DNA of 64,000 nt, taken from NCBI RefSeq assembly GCF_002443255.2, contig NW_019211454.1, forward strand, positions 31,230,061 to 31,294,060, written 5' to 3'. The translations under genes and the position numbers were made by a program. Below, piece by piece: positions 53,806-64,000 of the stretch. The notes under the pieces were generated by a model. It was not told the DNA's origin. It worked only from the letters and a program-made list of their open reading frames with translations, and did no database searches. The stretch is from Varroa destructor. Its lineage: Eukaryota; Arthropoda; Arachnida; Mesostigmata; Varroidae. The first letter of the stretch is position 1. Every line of letters starts with the position of its first letter.

Positions 53806-53980
53806 TATTAATGCTCCGAATGCAGCTACTGTTTCCTGCGAGTCAGATCCTCAAAGTAGCAAAGATGGTGATCAGGCCTGTGGAGCTTTAATAGGAATCA
53901 GCATGAAAACGATGTCCATGCGCATGACGCCACTAGCGGATATGAGAAAGTGGTTCATGTCCAACTATTCGAGGCAATGA
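53806..53980 (+). CDS. Candidate terminal exon B (alternative) of the secreted-protein gene
   Basis: Acceptor CGTTCTACTCAG ends at 53805, and its first base T completes AG to Ser. The frame then reads INAPNAATVSCESDPQSS to RKWFMSNYSRQ and TGA at 53978. It has two cysteines 14 residues apart. AATAAA at 54048-54053, 68 bases after the stop, would serve either exon A or B. A and B could also be alternatives of one gene. Not recognised. Confidence 0.2.
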
Positions 53981-54047
53981 CGCGAGCGGACCAACGAGCA
54001 CGACCGTTCGTGGAAGTAGACGCGGGTCATACAAAGGAAACACAGTG

Positions 54048-54053
54048 AATAAA
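54048..54053 (+). promoter_or_regulatory. Poly(A) signal AATAAA
   Basis: A canonical hexamer on the plus strand 68 bases beyond the TGA at 53980. It is the best evidence that a transcript ends here. Confidence 0.3.
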
Positions 54054-54071
54054 ACTATTACAAATGTACAA

Positions 54072-54335
54072 TCATGTAAATGAAATCTGGTTATGCTTAT
54101 AGCATCGAATTAAATGGCGTCCTTTGCTTTTCTTCGGATCTGTACCGAGATTGAAGAAAACGTGAACGATCGCGTTCCTGCGCCTACCGGGGCAAAATCC
54201 GTACTGGCATTCGGATGAACTTGCTAACAGAATTGAAGGATAGGCAAAGAATATAGAGATTTGAGACAGTAGCAACGGAAAGTTGCTTCGAAACGGCCTG
54301 CCCTTTTTGGGATAGAGTCTAAAGGGTAAAGGCAC
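54072..54335 (-). pseudogene. Possible reverse-transcriptase fragment (non-LTR type)
   Basis: The minus-strand frame contains SECQYGFCPGRRRNAI, which resembles the (S/E)xQ(Y/F)GFRPGRST...AI block of LINE-type reverse transcriptases. The flanking sequence (NLGTDPKKSKGRHLI) matches only loosely, and there is no catalytic (F/Y)xDD nearby in this frame. If real, it is a short, old relic. Confidence 0.25.
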
Positions 54336-55697
54336 AATGGTTTATTAAAAACGAAGTAGCTGAATGCAATACAGTGTGATGATTCAAAAAATAGGTGTAT
54401 AGAGAATATGAATATTTTTTTCCAAGGATAAAAGCTAAAATATATCAACAATTATTTTCAGTAACCTTAGAATTATGTAATAACATGTCTCCAGGATGGG
54501 ATTTATGAGTCTGCCAATTGTAAAGGCATAAGTGGTACCCTCTGCATCAATAAAGGTCGCTTCGAAATTTATTTACGTATGCCAGGACATACCATACATA
54601 GATAAAGATGCAGTGAATGACATGCGCCGTTGATTTTCATTCTTACGCATCTTGTACTAGAACTGTAGATAATAGAGTCTGAGATAAGGGCTAGTGCAAG
54701 AATAATTAATGCAGTCCATCCGTCGCCAGACAAAAACGTAGGAATAAAAAAGCTATCAAAGGAACTGTGGTCGCTCAGTTGAATCGTTGAGGCGGAATTG
54801 TGGTTTCGCTGGTAATATAAATGCCAAAAACTAAATACATAGAAATATTGCATACACAAGAAACCGTAAAGGCTGATTAGAGATATATATAAAAACGAAG
54901 ATGACGGTACTATTACGTTCAGCCGAAAATATACCCAAAGATATATACGAAGCCTCGGTTGAACATCGTAAAATGGATGATTAACTTGCAGGCAAATCTC
55001 AGCTAGCGACTGAAGAAGCCGTTACATTTCTGGATCATGTTATCAAGAAACTTAGCTTACTCATTGGACCGTGATAAACCTTAAAGCGAAAGCCATCGAG
55101 GAAAATCATCGGTGAGCTGTTAAACATCACCAGCGAATCAGGCATCGGCAGAAATGATTTCAATGGTGGCATATTATCAGGGCTAGGCAACAAAGCTGAC
55201 TATACTGCCGCGTCTTCGTGCCAGCAGTTACGTCTCTGATTTGTGACAGCGAGATACAAATGCTCGGAGTGAGTTTCCTAATTCTGTTTGTGATTTACAT
55301 CACAAATACAAAGGAACTAATATTCTACGACTCTTTAGGTTATCATCACAACTTACTCTAGCAATCGAGCGCTATTCGCGAAGCTGACTAGGATAACCAT
55401 GTGTGGATATTGGAACGAAAGACAAACTGTAGGAGGTTAAATGAGAAGAAAGATTAAAAGGTTACCTTATAGCTTAGAAATTTGCTACACAGCAAACAAA
55501 TTCCATAAAGATTTTACGTTGTCCTACATCAAAACGACAAAAGTGCGGAGCTATTAAAAAGACAGAAGAGATGCAGGAAAACGGGGTGCTAAGGTAACTC
55601 GTTAAGGAATACATGCAGAGCCGCATGGAAGACCTCACCTAGTACGACCACGTATAACGGGGGCTGCTCCGAGCTTTAAAACTGACTGGATATTAGA

Positions 55698-55853
55698 ATG
55701 TATCTGCAATCCGTAAAGAAGCAGCTGGTAAACTTAGACTCATGTGTTGCACGATATGTTAAATTAGCTTTGGGTTTACTAAGCATGACTCTTCTGTGTG
55801 TGATAAGTATGGTGGCATGCTGGCTAAAATGGGAAGTTCTTGTAAGTAACTAG
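55698..55853 (+). CDS. Weak candidate small ORF with a membrane-like segment, 51 residues
   Basis: MYLQSVKKQLVNLDSCVARY is followed by a hydrophobic run of about 21 residues (VKLALGLLSMTLLCVISMVA) and CWLKWEVL. A donor-like GTAAGT directly follows WEVL and is in frame with a stop four codons later, so the exon could instead end at 55840. Not recognised, and could be chance. Confidence 0.12.
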   Translation: MYLQSVKKQLVNLDSCVARYVKLALGLLSMTLLCVISMVACWLKWEVLVSN

Positions 55854-58800
55854 TCGGATGCAAACCTGATTCAAATGATGGCGAAACAAAAAAGCGACTG
55901 TTATAGATGAGGGAGGAGTCGCAGCTTTTTGACTAACTTGCTGTGGATATCGACGTGAGAACGACGTTAGACGGAATCGTTAGTTAGAGAAATCAAAACG
56001 TTACGTCCATTAGAGCTGTATAGATATACATATATTAAATGTATAGCATCAGGTTATCTCTATTTGTAAACTCATCTCTGAAACGCATTAGGTCACTTCA
56101 TTTTCGGAAAGTGTCAAAATAGTAATAAGATAACATTTAGACCACTCGCGTACCATATTTCCACTTTTTTGCAATCTCTTACATCATACGTTGTCTTCGG
56201 TTCAATATTTACGCATCCCTATGTTTCGTATTTTCCTCTCCGATATTGCCGTTAAGCATTTCGTCAAGTGGTAGGCTCTTATCCCGAATGTAGTCCATCT
56301 ATGCCCTGGTTCGAAGATAGACTACAACGTGATCGTAGGATTAGCAGGCAATTACTTTGCCCTCTAGGCTATCACGACGACAGTATTTACGCATCTATTT
56401 GCCATACGTAATACGTCAGCTGATTCTATTTCACAACTGGAATCACAATCACGCTGTAAATTATATTATTATAAAATGTGTACGGGTAATCGGCCTTGAT
56501 AAGTAGAAGGGCATTCCATTCACACAACAAAGAGCCATATCTGGCCTGATTTGAGGAAACATGGTACAGGTGGATAAGGCGTTACATGTATAAGAAAGTT
56601 CAGGGGGTTTCCAAGGGCAAAAAAGGTTGTGAATGAGTTTCAGTTATTTAACAGACCTCGAACGTTCGAGAGGATAGGGTATGCGCTATCCGTTAGGTAC
56701 TCTACACGCATTTGCATGCAGTCTCAAATATTTTGATGTGCCCAACGTCAGTGTGTTTTTTCAAGGTTCTCTCTGAGAGCAAAGTATGTTAGCTGCTATA
56801 GCAGGATGCGTACTGTTAGACCACGGCCTCACTATTGTTTTTAGCGCAAAATCCCAAACGTCCCTATATTCTTTCGCTTTGTGCCTTTTTGGCCTTATAG
56901 TCGTGCATAGAATATATTAGAAACTTGAATTTTGAGCCTCTTCATTTCTTAAAGCCACCCGAAAGCGCGTGTGCATCCGTCTTCCTCTGTATCGGTAATC
57001 GGAAGACGTTCCACATGTGTATTCGCATAGATGTTTTTTTAGTAGAAATTAGATGAATTTAGACGTAGAGCTAACGTGTCTAAGCAAAACTACCACATGT
57101 CCTGCACGCTATGGTACCATGTCAATGTGAACTGGAGTATTTGTGCAGCGCATCTAACCTTGCACCTTAACAGGCTACTATTGAGACATATTTTTTTCGC
57201 CATATGCAGATATGCTCTATGTTTTTTAGCTGTATAATATTAATAAAAAATAAAAATGAAAAGAAAGGTTTTCGTTGACTGTGTGGTCATGTTTACGCTG
57301 CATGGACTCTTTCGTTATCTATTCGATAACACTAGCATGAGTCACATTGACTGAAAAATACAGTTCCTGACGTTAAGCGCAGCCGAATTTGGCAAGGCCA
57401 AGAATACGACAAGAGTGTAAAGATGGGCACAAATGTACGCAAAAAAATGTGTTTTTTCCTTTACGCTAGAAAGAAAGTGTGATTAATAACTACGATGTCA
57501 GTAGCTGGGCTAAAAATTTACTTAGAATTGAACGTTCAAGTTTTAAAGCTAGCAGTTTGTGGTAGTTGGAAAAAGCATCAATGGGCTATTGCTTACCGTC
57601 TCGCCTCTATTCAGCAAGTGGGACAGATTGAACGGTAATAAACGTCGCCCTTCGCTCCCATTTGTGGGACGGTAGTTGTGTAGAGTAGTTTTAAACGACA
57701 CCAGCTTACAGTAAATTGCATTAAAAAAGAAGCGGCGCGCAATATTGACCCGTTTGAAACGACAAAAAGCCCCGAACTGTCACTGCAGTCAAAGCAATGA
57801 AGGCAAGCCAAACGAAATTAACGCGACAGTTGATGCTACTCCACGAATGAACGAACGTCGTCTGTATAGCGCTATAGTTGCTTGGCAGCCTTTTTGACCT
57901 TCTGTGTCGTGTACGGGGAATGCCGACGACAAATGAAATTCGCTCATGGGCGACAATCGGTCAGTGCTATGCCAGGCCAAAAAATATATTTTGGCATATA
58001 TGTTCTTACTGCAGTGCCTTCATCGCTACATCTAACCCGCAGAATCTCGTTGCCAAAAAGTTTACTTTTATTCGTAGGTTAGGGAACATTCTTAGGAACC
58101 TCGAGAATGTCGTATACTCCTAGGTAACGATTAGGTGCATTACGTTGAAAGGGTATGGTTAGATTACTTTTTGAATAATTAGAGCGTATCGTTGTTTTGA
58201 TAGATGTAGAATTCGACCGAGATAGATCGTACGAGTAGCGATTACACTGGCAATCAGTCTCACAGAGATTGGGTAAAATCCCATAGTTGATAAATGCCTA
58301 ATACGAGAAATATCGAGGGGGTAAGAAATGACGAATCGTTATATTTATTACCATACTAGTAAATTTTTCACTGCATCCGCCAACATCTTTGGACAGCGGA
58401 TACTACGTATCGCAAGCTATGAAGAAACATACCTTTTTAGGCAGCGCGAATATTAGACAAAAACCGTCTAGCATTCTCCTCGCTGATATATTTCTATAAT
58501 TCTTTTCGCCTTTAAACATTCAATAACGCCCAATTATTTTCACATAAAAATCCCAGATGTTTCTGAAGCAGCGATCCCAGACTTGGTGTGATAATAGACG
58601 CCTCTTTCTTCGCTAATCTCTGGCCGTTGAGCACATGCTACCATTTCTTTTACAATGGAGATTATCTAGCAAATAAAGGTACAGCTTTCGTTAGTTACAA
58701 CATCTATTTCCACGTCATCAGACAAAGCCATGATATAATATCCTGTGCCACCAAAACTGCCTGGAGAAAAAATTGGGTTTTCGGCCCTACGGTAGCTAAG

Positions 58801-61800
58801 TTGTCAAGACAGTTTATGCAGCAACAGCTTTGGGATCTTACACGAGGAAAAATAATCTTTTTCACTTCAGTATGCCACCCAGCCCATCTACAAGAGAGAT
58901 ATGTAACAGTTGCCCCGTAAGTGTAGCCTATTGCATACAAAGAAGTGAGATAATACTCAACTGTCAAACATGGTAGCTATTTCCACCACCAATGAACAAC
59001 TAGAAACCTTGAAACAGAAACTAGCTGATTTAATCAAACTAAACAAGTATGCGAGCCTTATAAAGGCCAGCAAGGGCAACTGACCAAGTTTTTCTATTCT
59101 ATATAGCAGTTTCGATATAAGCTGATATGCGTGACAATACACTACTTTATATGTTGAAGTAAAAATGTCAAAGTACAGGAGTGAATCAGCATCTACGTTT
59201 AGTTCACTACCAGAAGTAATAGGATTATGGCATCTTTTCTTCATGCGCGGAACATTTCTTCTGTTAGTCGTTTAAAAAAATTTAAGACGAAGAGAACTAC
59301 CATAAAGATAATTGGTACAGAAAACACTGAGTTAAAATTCGCGACGCGAGCTGAAGAAGTAGTACTGATTCTTATCAGTGCTCAAGATATTCGCAAGTTT
59401 CAGTTAACTTTTTGTAACGTCTTTGCAAGAATCATTACCATCATTTTTCATGGCTGTCACATATGCTAAAACACGCGCGCCATGACATAATGTATATCGT
59501 AGAAATATCTACAATTGGCCTTTGGGTTTAGAGAAATAACTATATTTATCAATTTCCTAAAAATTTTGTACACATATTAGCAAATTTCAGGATATAACCT
59601 TGGAACATTCCTCGGCAACCCCTTTTCGAACGACGATAAGGACTACGTAACCTCTGCACATGTGCGACCACGTTTATATCTATTGTATAAAATGTACCGC
59701 AAATTGGGCTTCTTCGTCTGCGTAAATATAGTTTCATCTCAAAGCCTAAATGGATTTTTCCGCAGTGCCGGAAGAGCTTTCAATATATGGCACAACGTTT
59801 GTATTAAGTCAGATTTGACGTCTTTAGGAACGGCAGTCTTTGCACAGCAGTTCCTAGCCGTATTAATACGCTTCCTTCAGGGAGCTCTCAGGCGCTAGTT
59901 TCTATCAGATAAAGTAAAGATTTAAACCGACAACTTAATTGAGTATTACGAGGATTCAGAGCTCAGTTGAGTGGCCCGATTAGGCGCCGTGTAGATCTCG
60001 TCTAACCAGGAGAAACGACATGTTTGTATGCTTATTTTAAGCTGACATTTTCATACGAGCGTGTATCAAGCCCTGATTCAGTGTTAAACAATTAAAATTC
60101 GAATCCAGTTTCCCTGTAATCTTGGTCTAATCCAAGCTTTTCCCTTAAATGTCCTGGCACCTATTTCGATTTGCCTATTGATTTTAATAAACGCATTTTA
60201 ACATAGCTATATCTGTTCTACAGCACTGATCAGCACGCAGTAGTGGTTAAACAATCATGGTCAATAAATGTAGCATACTTCTAGTGAATGCGCTTCACTG
60301 TGGCAATAGCTTCAAAACCATTTCGCCGTTAATCATTAACGTAAACCAATCCGTACGTCTCCCCACTCCTTAATCGTATCAGTGCTAAACCGAACCCCAT
60401 CATAGCATTGTGCGTACAGCCTACAAGTACATACCTTAAGCACCTGACTGCTAGGGCTTAGGCATGTCCATGATGTCGCCCGTAAGGGGCACCAGTAAGT
60501 CAGGTAGCTTTGTTGCCTCTTCTATTCGCTGCTTTCTTTTATGTGCACAAACCTATTTTCGATGGCGCTGGTAAACGCTTGTGGCTAAATCGTTACGTCG
60601 CGGCCAGGTAAGGAATTTGTCTTGGATTCAAGGGATTAGGACGAGGAAAACCAGGATCAACACAATAGGGCTAGGCTAGGGGAAATCAGGCCGTCACTTT
60701 CCTGCTATTCGCTCTTTAGTCGGCGAGTCCTTTTCCTAGACGCTTTTTAGCATAGGAGACCCTCGCAGTAAGCATAGCGTCGAAGTGACGCATCGTTCAA
60801 TATATGGAAAATGCCATTGTAAACGCCACATTTCTTGCAAAAGCGGCGATTCAGCTGGTCAAGCTTGGATATACGGCGCATAATCTTCGTGTTCTATAAC
60901 AAATGTATGCGCCGAATCAGTTTTGATGGTATGAGGTATTTCACTAGGTGTATGTGCGTCGAGGTACTATAAGGTACTAATATCCAATATTTATATCTGT
61001 TTTTCGTTTCTTGACGCATATCAATGATTTTCAATCGAATTTTAAAAACTGTATTTCAAGTTAGGGGCAATATAGGTAGCTGTAAAATATGAAGATATTT
61101 CAACAAATATTGCATTTATCTGAGACGTCAGAGCTTCTATGGAGCTGTGGGGACTTATAATCTGTTTAAACCTGAGCTACAGTTGGATCTCAAAACATTA
61201 TTTCAACCATACCAATGTCAGCTATGAAGTACTTTTCACTCGTTCATGGATATTCATCGACTAGCGATATATTACGAATAGCTGGGATGGCCAACCACTG
61301 ATTCGAGACCTCTTAGCATATGGGGAGAAAAAAATTATTTATTAATCTATTTGCACAGTTTGCCATGAAGAAAACAGGGATTTGGAAATCTGTTTACTGT
61401 TTCCCAGCATTCAAATATCTATCCTTGTCAGCCAGTATCGAATGGAGCATCAACTGGATAGGGCTAAATGCGTATTTTTAGTACATTTGACGAGTGGATT
61501 TTAATGTGCAGTGAGTAATAATATAATTACCTTCGATATTTGCTTACCTTCTTTCAGAGCTCGGGTCCGATTCTACTACCATTTCGACCTGCTTACATAT
61601 GCTGAGTTTCTATAATTCTGCCCATTCAAACGAATCTCGATGGTTTTTTTCTTCCAATATAAGGCCACCCTGCTTGGTCTAGAGCAAGGCACCATATTTA
61701 GAAGTTTGCCCTAGGCTTCCTTCGATGGCCGTCACATCCTTGCTTCAATTAGTTTGCTAGCAGTATATAGTTACATAAAGATGATCGGAATTAGTAGAAA

Positions 61801-63525
61801 CGAATTTTACTGAGGCGGCTTTACAAGAGGCTTATTTCACGGGGTCGCTATCTGCTCTCGTATTATATACATAATATAGCCGCTATGAAAAAGTACAAAG
61901 AATGTATTTTGTGTGTCTGCGTGTTACTGCTGTCTCTAGGCCCAGTAGACGCGTAGCTATAACAATAGCAATATTCGTATGTTTCGTTTTTGCAAATATT
62001 GCACTGAACGACATATCCATATATGAAAATCCTAACGCGTAGTTATCTGGTCTGTATTCGATTAATCGTGAAGGCCTCCTGCACACTCGTAAGAGCCGGA
62101 CTAGGCATCGCTAAAACCCCACACAAATATCACTAGATATAATCGAAGCAATACGCAAATGCCCAGGCTTCCACCGTGCAAACTGAACGCTTCTCAATAT
62201 TCAGATTCATCCATCTTTACCACCATAATTACCCGTATATTATGTCTGCAAGTAATGACAACCGTTCGAATTCCCATTAAATTTAGGCCAATATTCACGC
62301 AGCTAAACATCCTACAATGAAACAGTTCGTCACGCTCGTGGTCATCTCTGAAGTCACCCAGAATTGAGGTTGACGTTATCAATAGCATAGACATTTTACA
62401 AGCGGATTTTTTTAATTCAAATTTACACCGATTAGAATTCGCCGATTTTTTGCGTGCGTTTCTTGAAAAACGTAATTGACTCGTACTTTTTATAACACTT
62501 ATTTTTTACACAGTTAGTTAGAATGGTATAGTTAGTTATAAATGACGTTGGGTAAAGAACATCTACGGCATGACGACGCTTGATGAAAAGTCCCGAGTTT
62601 ACGAAGGAGTACAAGAGGTGAGCTTTTTAGTTCAGCCGATGTTTTTTTATACTGTTTCATAATTTGTTGGCCTGTTCTTATTTTACGGGTGGCAAAAAAT
62701 TAATTTGAACGGCGGCGATTAAGCTTTCATGATAATCGTGGAAAGGTAAGGAAGGTCATCTATACTATCGAAGATCGGAACTATAAGGTTTCAAGATAAA
62801 CGAACAAGCCGACTTAGGCCAGGTAGAAGAAAAAGCCACGCGTTAGAGCGACGTATTCAGTGAAAGCAGTGGCCAAAGGCGCTGGATTGGGGGCACAAAG
62901 AGTTGAGCTATAGGAACGATATAGTGAAACCAGTGTATGTGGGAAAATTGTCCAATTTCAATAATAGCAAAAGCCAATACTTCGGGGCAAAAATTAGCTT
63001 ATAAGCTGAAAGTAGTTTTTAAGACAACTGTAATTTTAGGTCTGCATTCGAATTCTGAACCCATGTGAACGGCTAATGGTGCTCCTAATGTTGAGTAGTT
63101 GCTTAAAGCCAAAAAGTGACAAAACGTTATACTGACGTTTTCTCACTCCAGCTTCACGTTGTGAGATAGCGCTGGATTCGTAATTCTACTGTCACAAATT
63201 GTCTACCAGCTGAAATGATTACCTTAAAATGTAGTTCCATTCGAAAACATAGAAAGTCTATTCAGACATGAACCTGAAGAACGAACTCTTCACGTTTTTC
63301 TGTAAGTACTAGAACTTTAGACGTGGAAATAATTATACAGTAGATCTATAAGCACCTTTTTCATACTTGTCCGTAGCACACAATACAAATAAGATAGATA
63401 ACACCTATGAAGACACCTAAGAGGTGACTTCTTCAGATTACATCTATGCACGGGAATCTGAAATTATGAAATGAAGCTGAAACATTTTCTATGTAATAAG
63501 CTTGTGAACGTACCGAAACTCGTCG

Positions 63526-63542
63526 TTTTTTTTTTTTTTTTT
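63526..63542. repeat. T17 homopolymer
   Basis: Seventeen consecutive thymines near the window end. Confidence 0.95.
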
Positions 63543-64000
63543 CTAGCTGGTCTACTAATTTAATGGCAAATAGCGTTTTATTTATAAGATCCTGTTTAAA
63601 CAGAAATGTGCCAAAAAACAGTGTGACCTAGGAGAAGATTTCGGGCAAAAAAACCGCTGTATCATTAACCGATGGCTACATCTGAAGGATGAAAGTCGTC
63701 TTGTAAAGACGCTTTTTTTTCTGGTAATCTTCCAGTAATGTTTTAACAGAAAACCGGATGGTTCAGCCTAGAAACGGTTTATCTTTGGTTATTCCCAGTA
63801 GGTTCTTTAGACGCATATAGGTTAAAGAATTTCTGTTATCTCAAGTAAGAATATGGAAACTATGTAGGAAAGCTCAATTTGGGTGAGTTGAGCGAGATTG
63901 TTTACTGAGAACACAACGGAGAAACGCTAACGTCTCAATGCTTCGACAACAGATGCTGTGTATATTCTATATGACTAGCCAGGCAGTGCTTAGCGGAGTA

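Larger units (their letters stand above)
54460..64000. other. Downstream region to the window end, no recognised gene
   Basis: AT-rich DNA with short ORFs on both strands and no domain I can name. Small points of note are a membrane-segment-like 51-codon ORF at 55698-55853 and a T17 run at 63526-63542. None of the ORFs above 60 codons (for example 58588-58920 and 59662-59898) has family features. Confidence 0.45.

Noticed and set aside
54901..55239. 113-codon plus-strand stretch in one frame with only three internal in-frame stop positions
   Set aside because: About five stops are expected by chance over that length, so the deficit is not significant. The peptide resembles no family I know.
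56268..56330. Second tRNA-like pair (GTGGTAGGCTC, GGTTCGAAGAT)
   Set aside because: I cannot form acceptor and anticodon stems. At best it is a decayed tRNA-derived fragment.

Overview
This is a eukaryotic, AT-leaning nuclear window dominated by one spliced plus-strand gene. The gene is an arthropod member of the USP53/USP54 family (Drosophila echinus family), which belongs to the ubiquitin-specific proteases. A first coding intron of about 36 kb, four short later introns, many microsatellites, sparse recognisable mobile DNA and a 100-N scaffold gap fit a chelicerate. A parasitiform mite such as Varroa or a relative is my best guess from gene architecture, but nothing here proves the species.

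Layout: 1-6975 has no recognised gene and probably holds the promoter and untranslated first exon(s). An acceptor at 6975 leads into a short 5' leader with a two-codon upstream ORF, then the first coding exon (7015-7392). Intron 1 (7393-43452) carries microsatellites, perfect hairpins, three triplet-rich islands, the assembly gap (31770-31869), a decayed mariner/Tc1-like transposase (36213-36673) and a few weak small-ORF candidates. Five exons (43453-48032) complete a predicted 1,423-residue protein. All five coding introns are phase 0. Probable 3' UTR follows to about 49.1-49.5 kb.

The protein has an N-terminal Gln/Pro-rich segment, a USP catalytic domain (about residues 109-425) with Cys119, His375 and Asp392 in place, a conserved helical region (about 696-810), and a long Ser/Pro-rich tail. 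The tail carries two PPxY motifs, two LPPPP motifs and a KSVTF motif, and ends in a CX2C-X11-CX2C element. Intron 3 is 150 bp, in frame and free of stops, so its retention would insert 50 residues inside the catalytic domain.

Downstream (49.5-64 kb) there is no known gene. The best candidate is a small secreted-protein gene whose first exon (50676-50779) encodes a signal peptide and ends at a consensus donor. Two possible last exons near 53.5-54.0 kb match its phase, and a poly(A) signal lies at 54048. The rest appears intergenic, with a weak reverse-transcriptase-like fragment on the minus strand near 54.1-54.3 kb.
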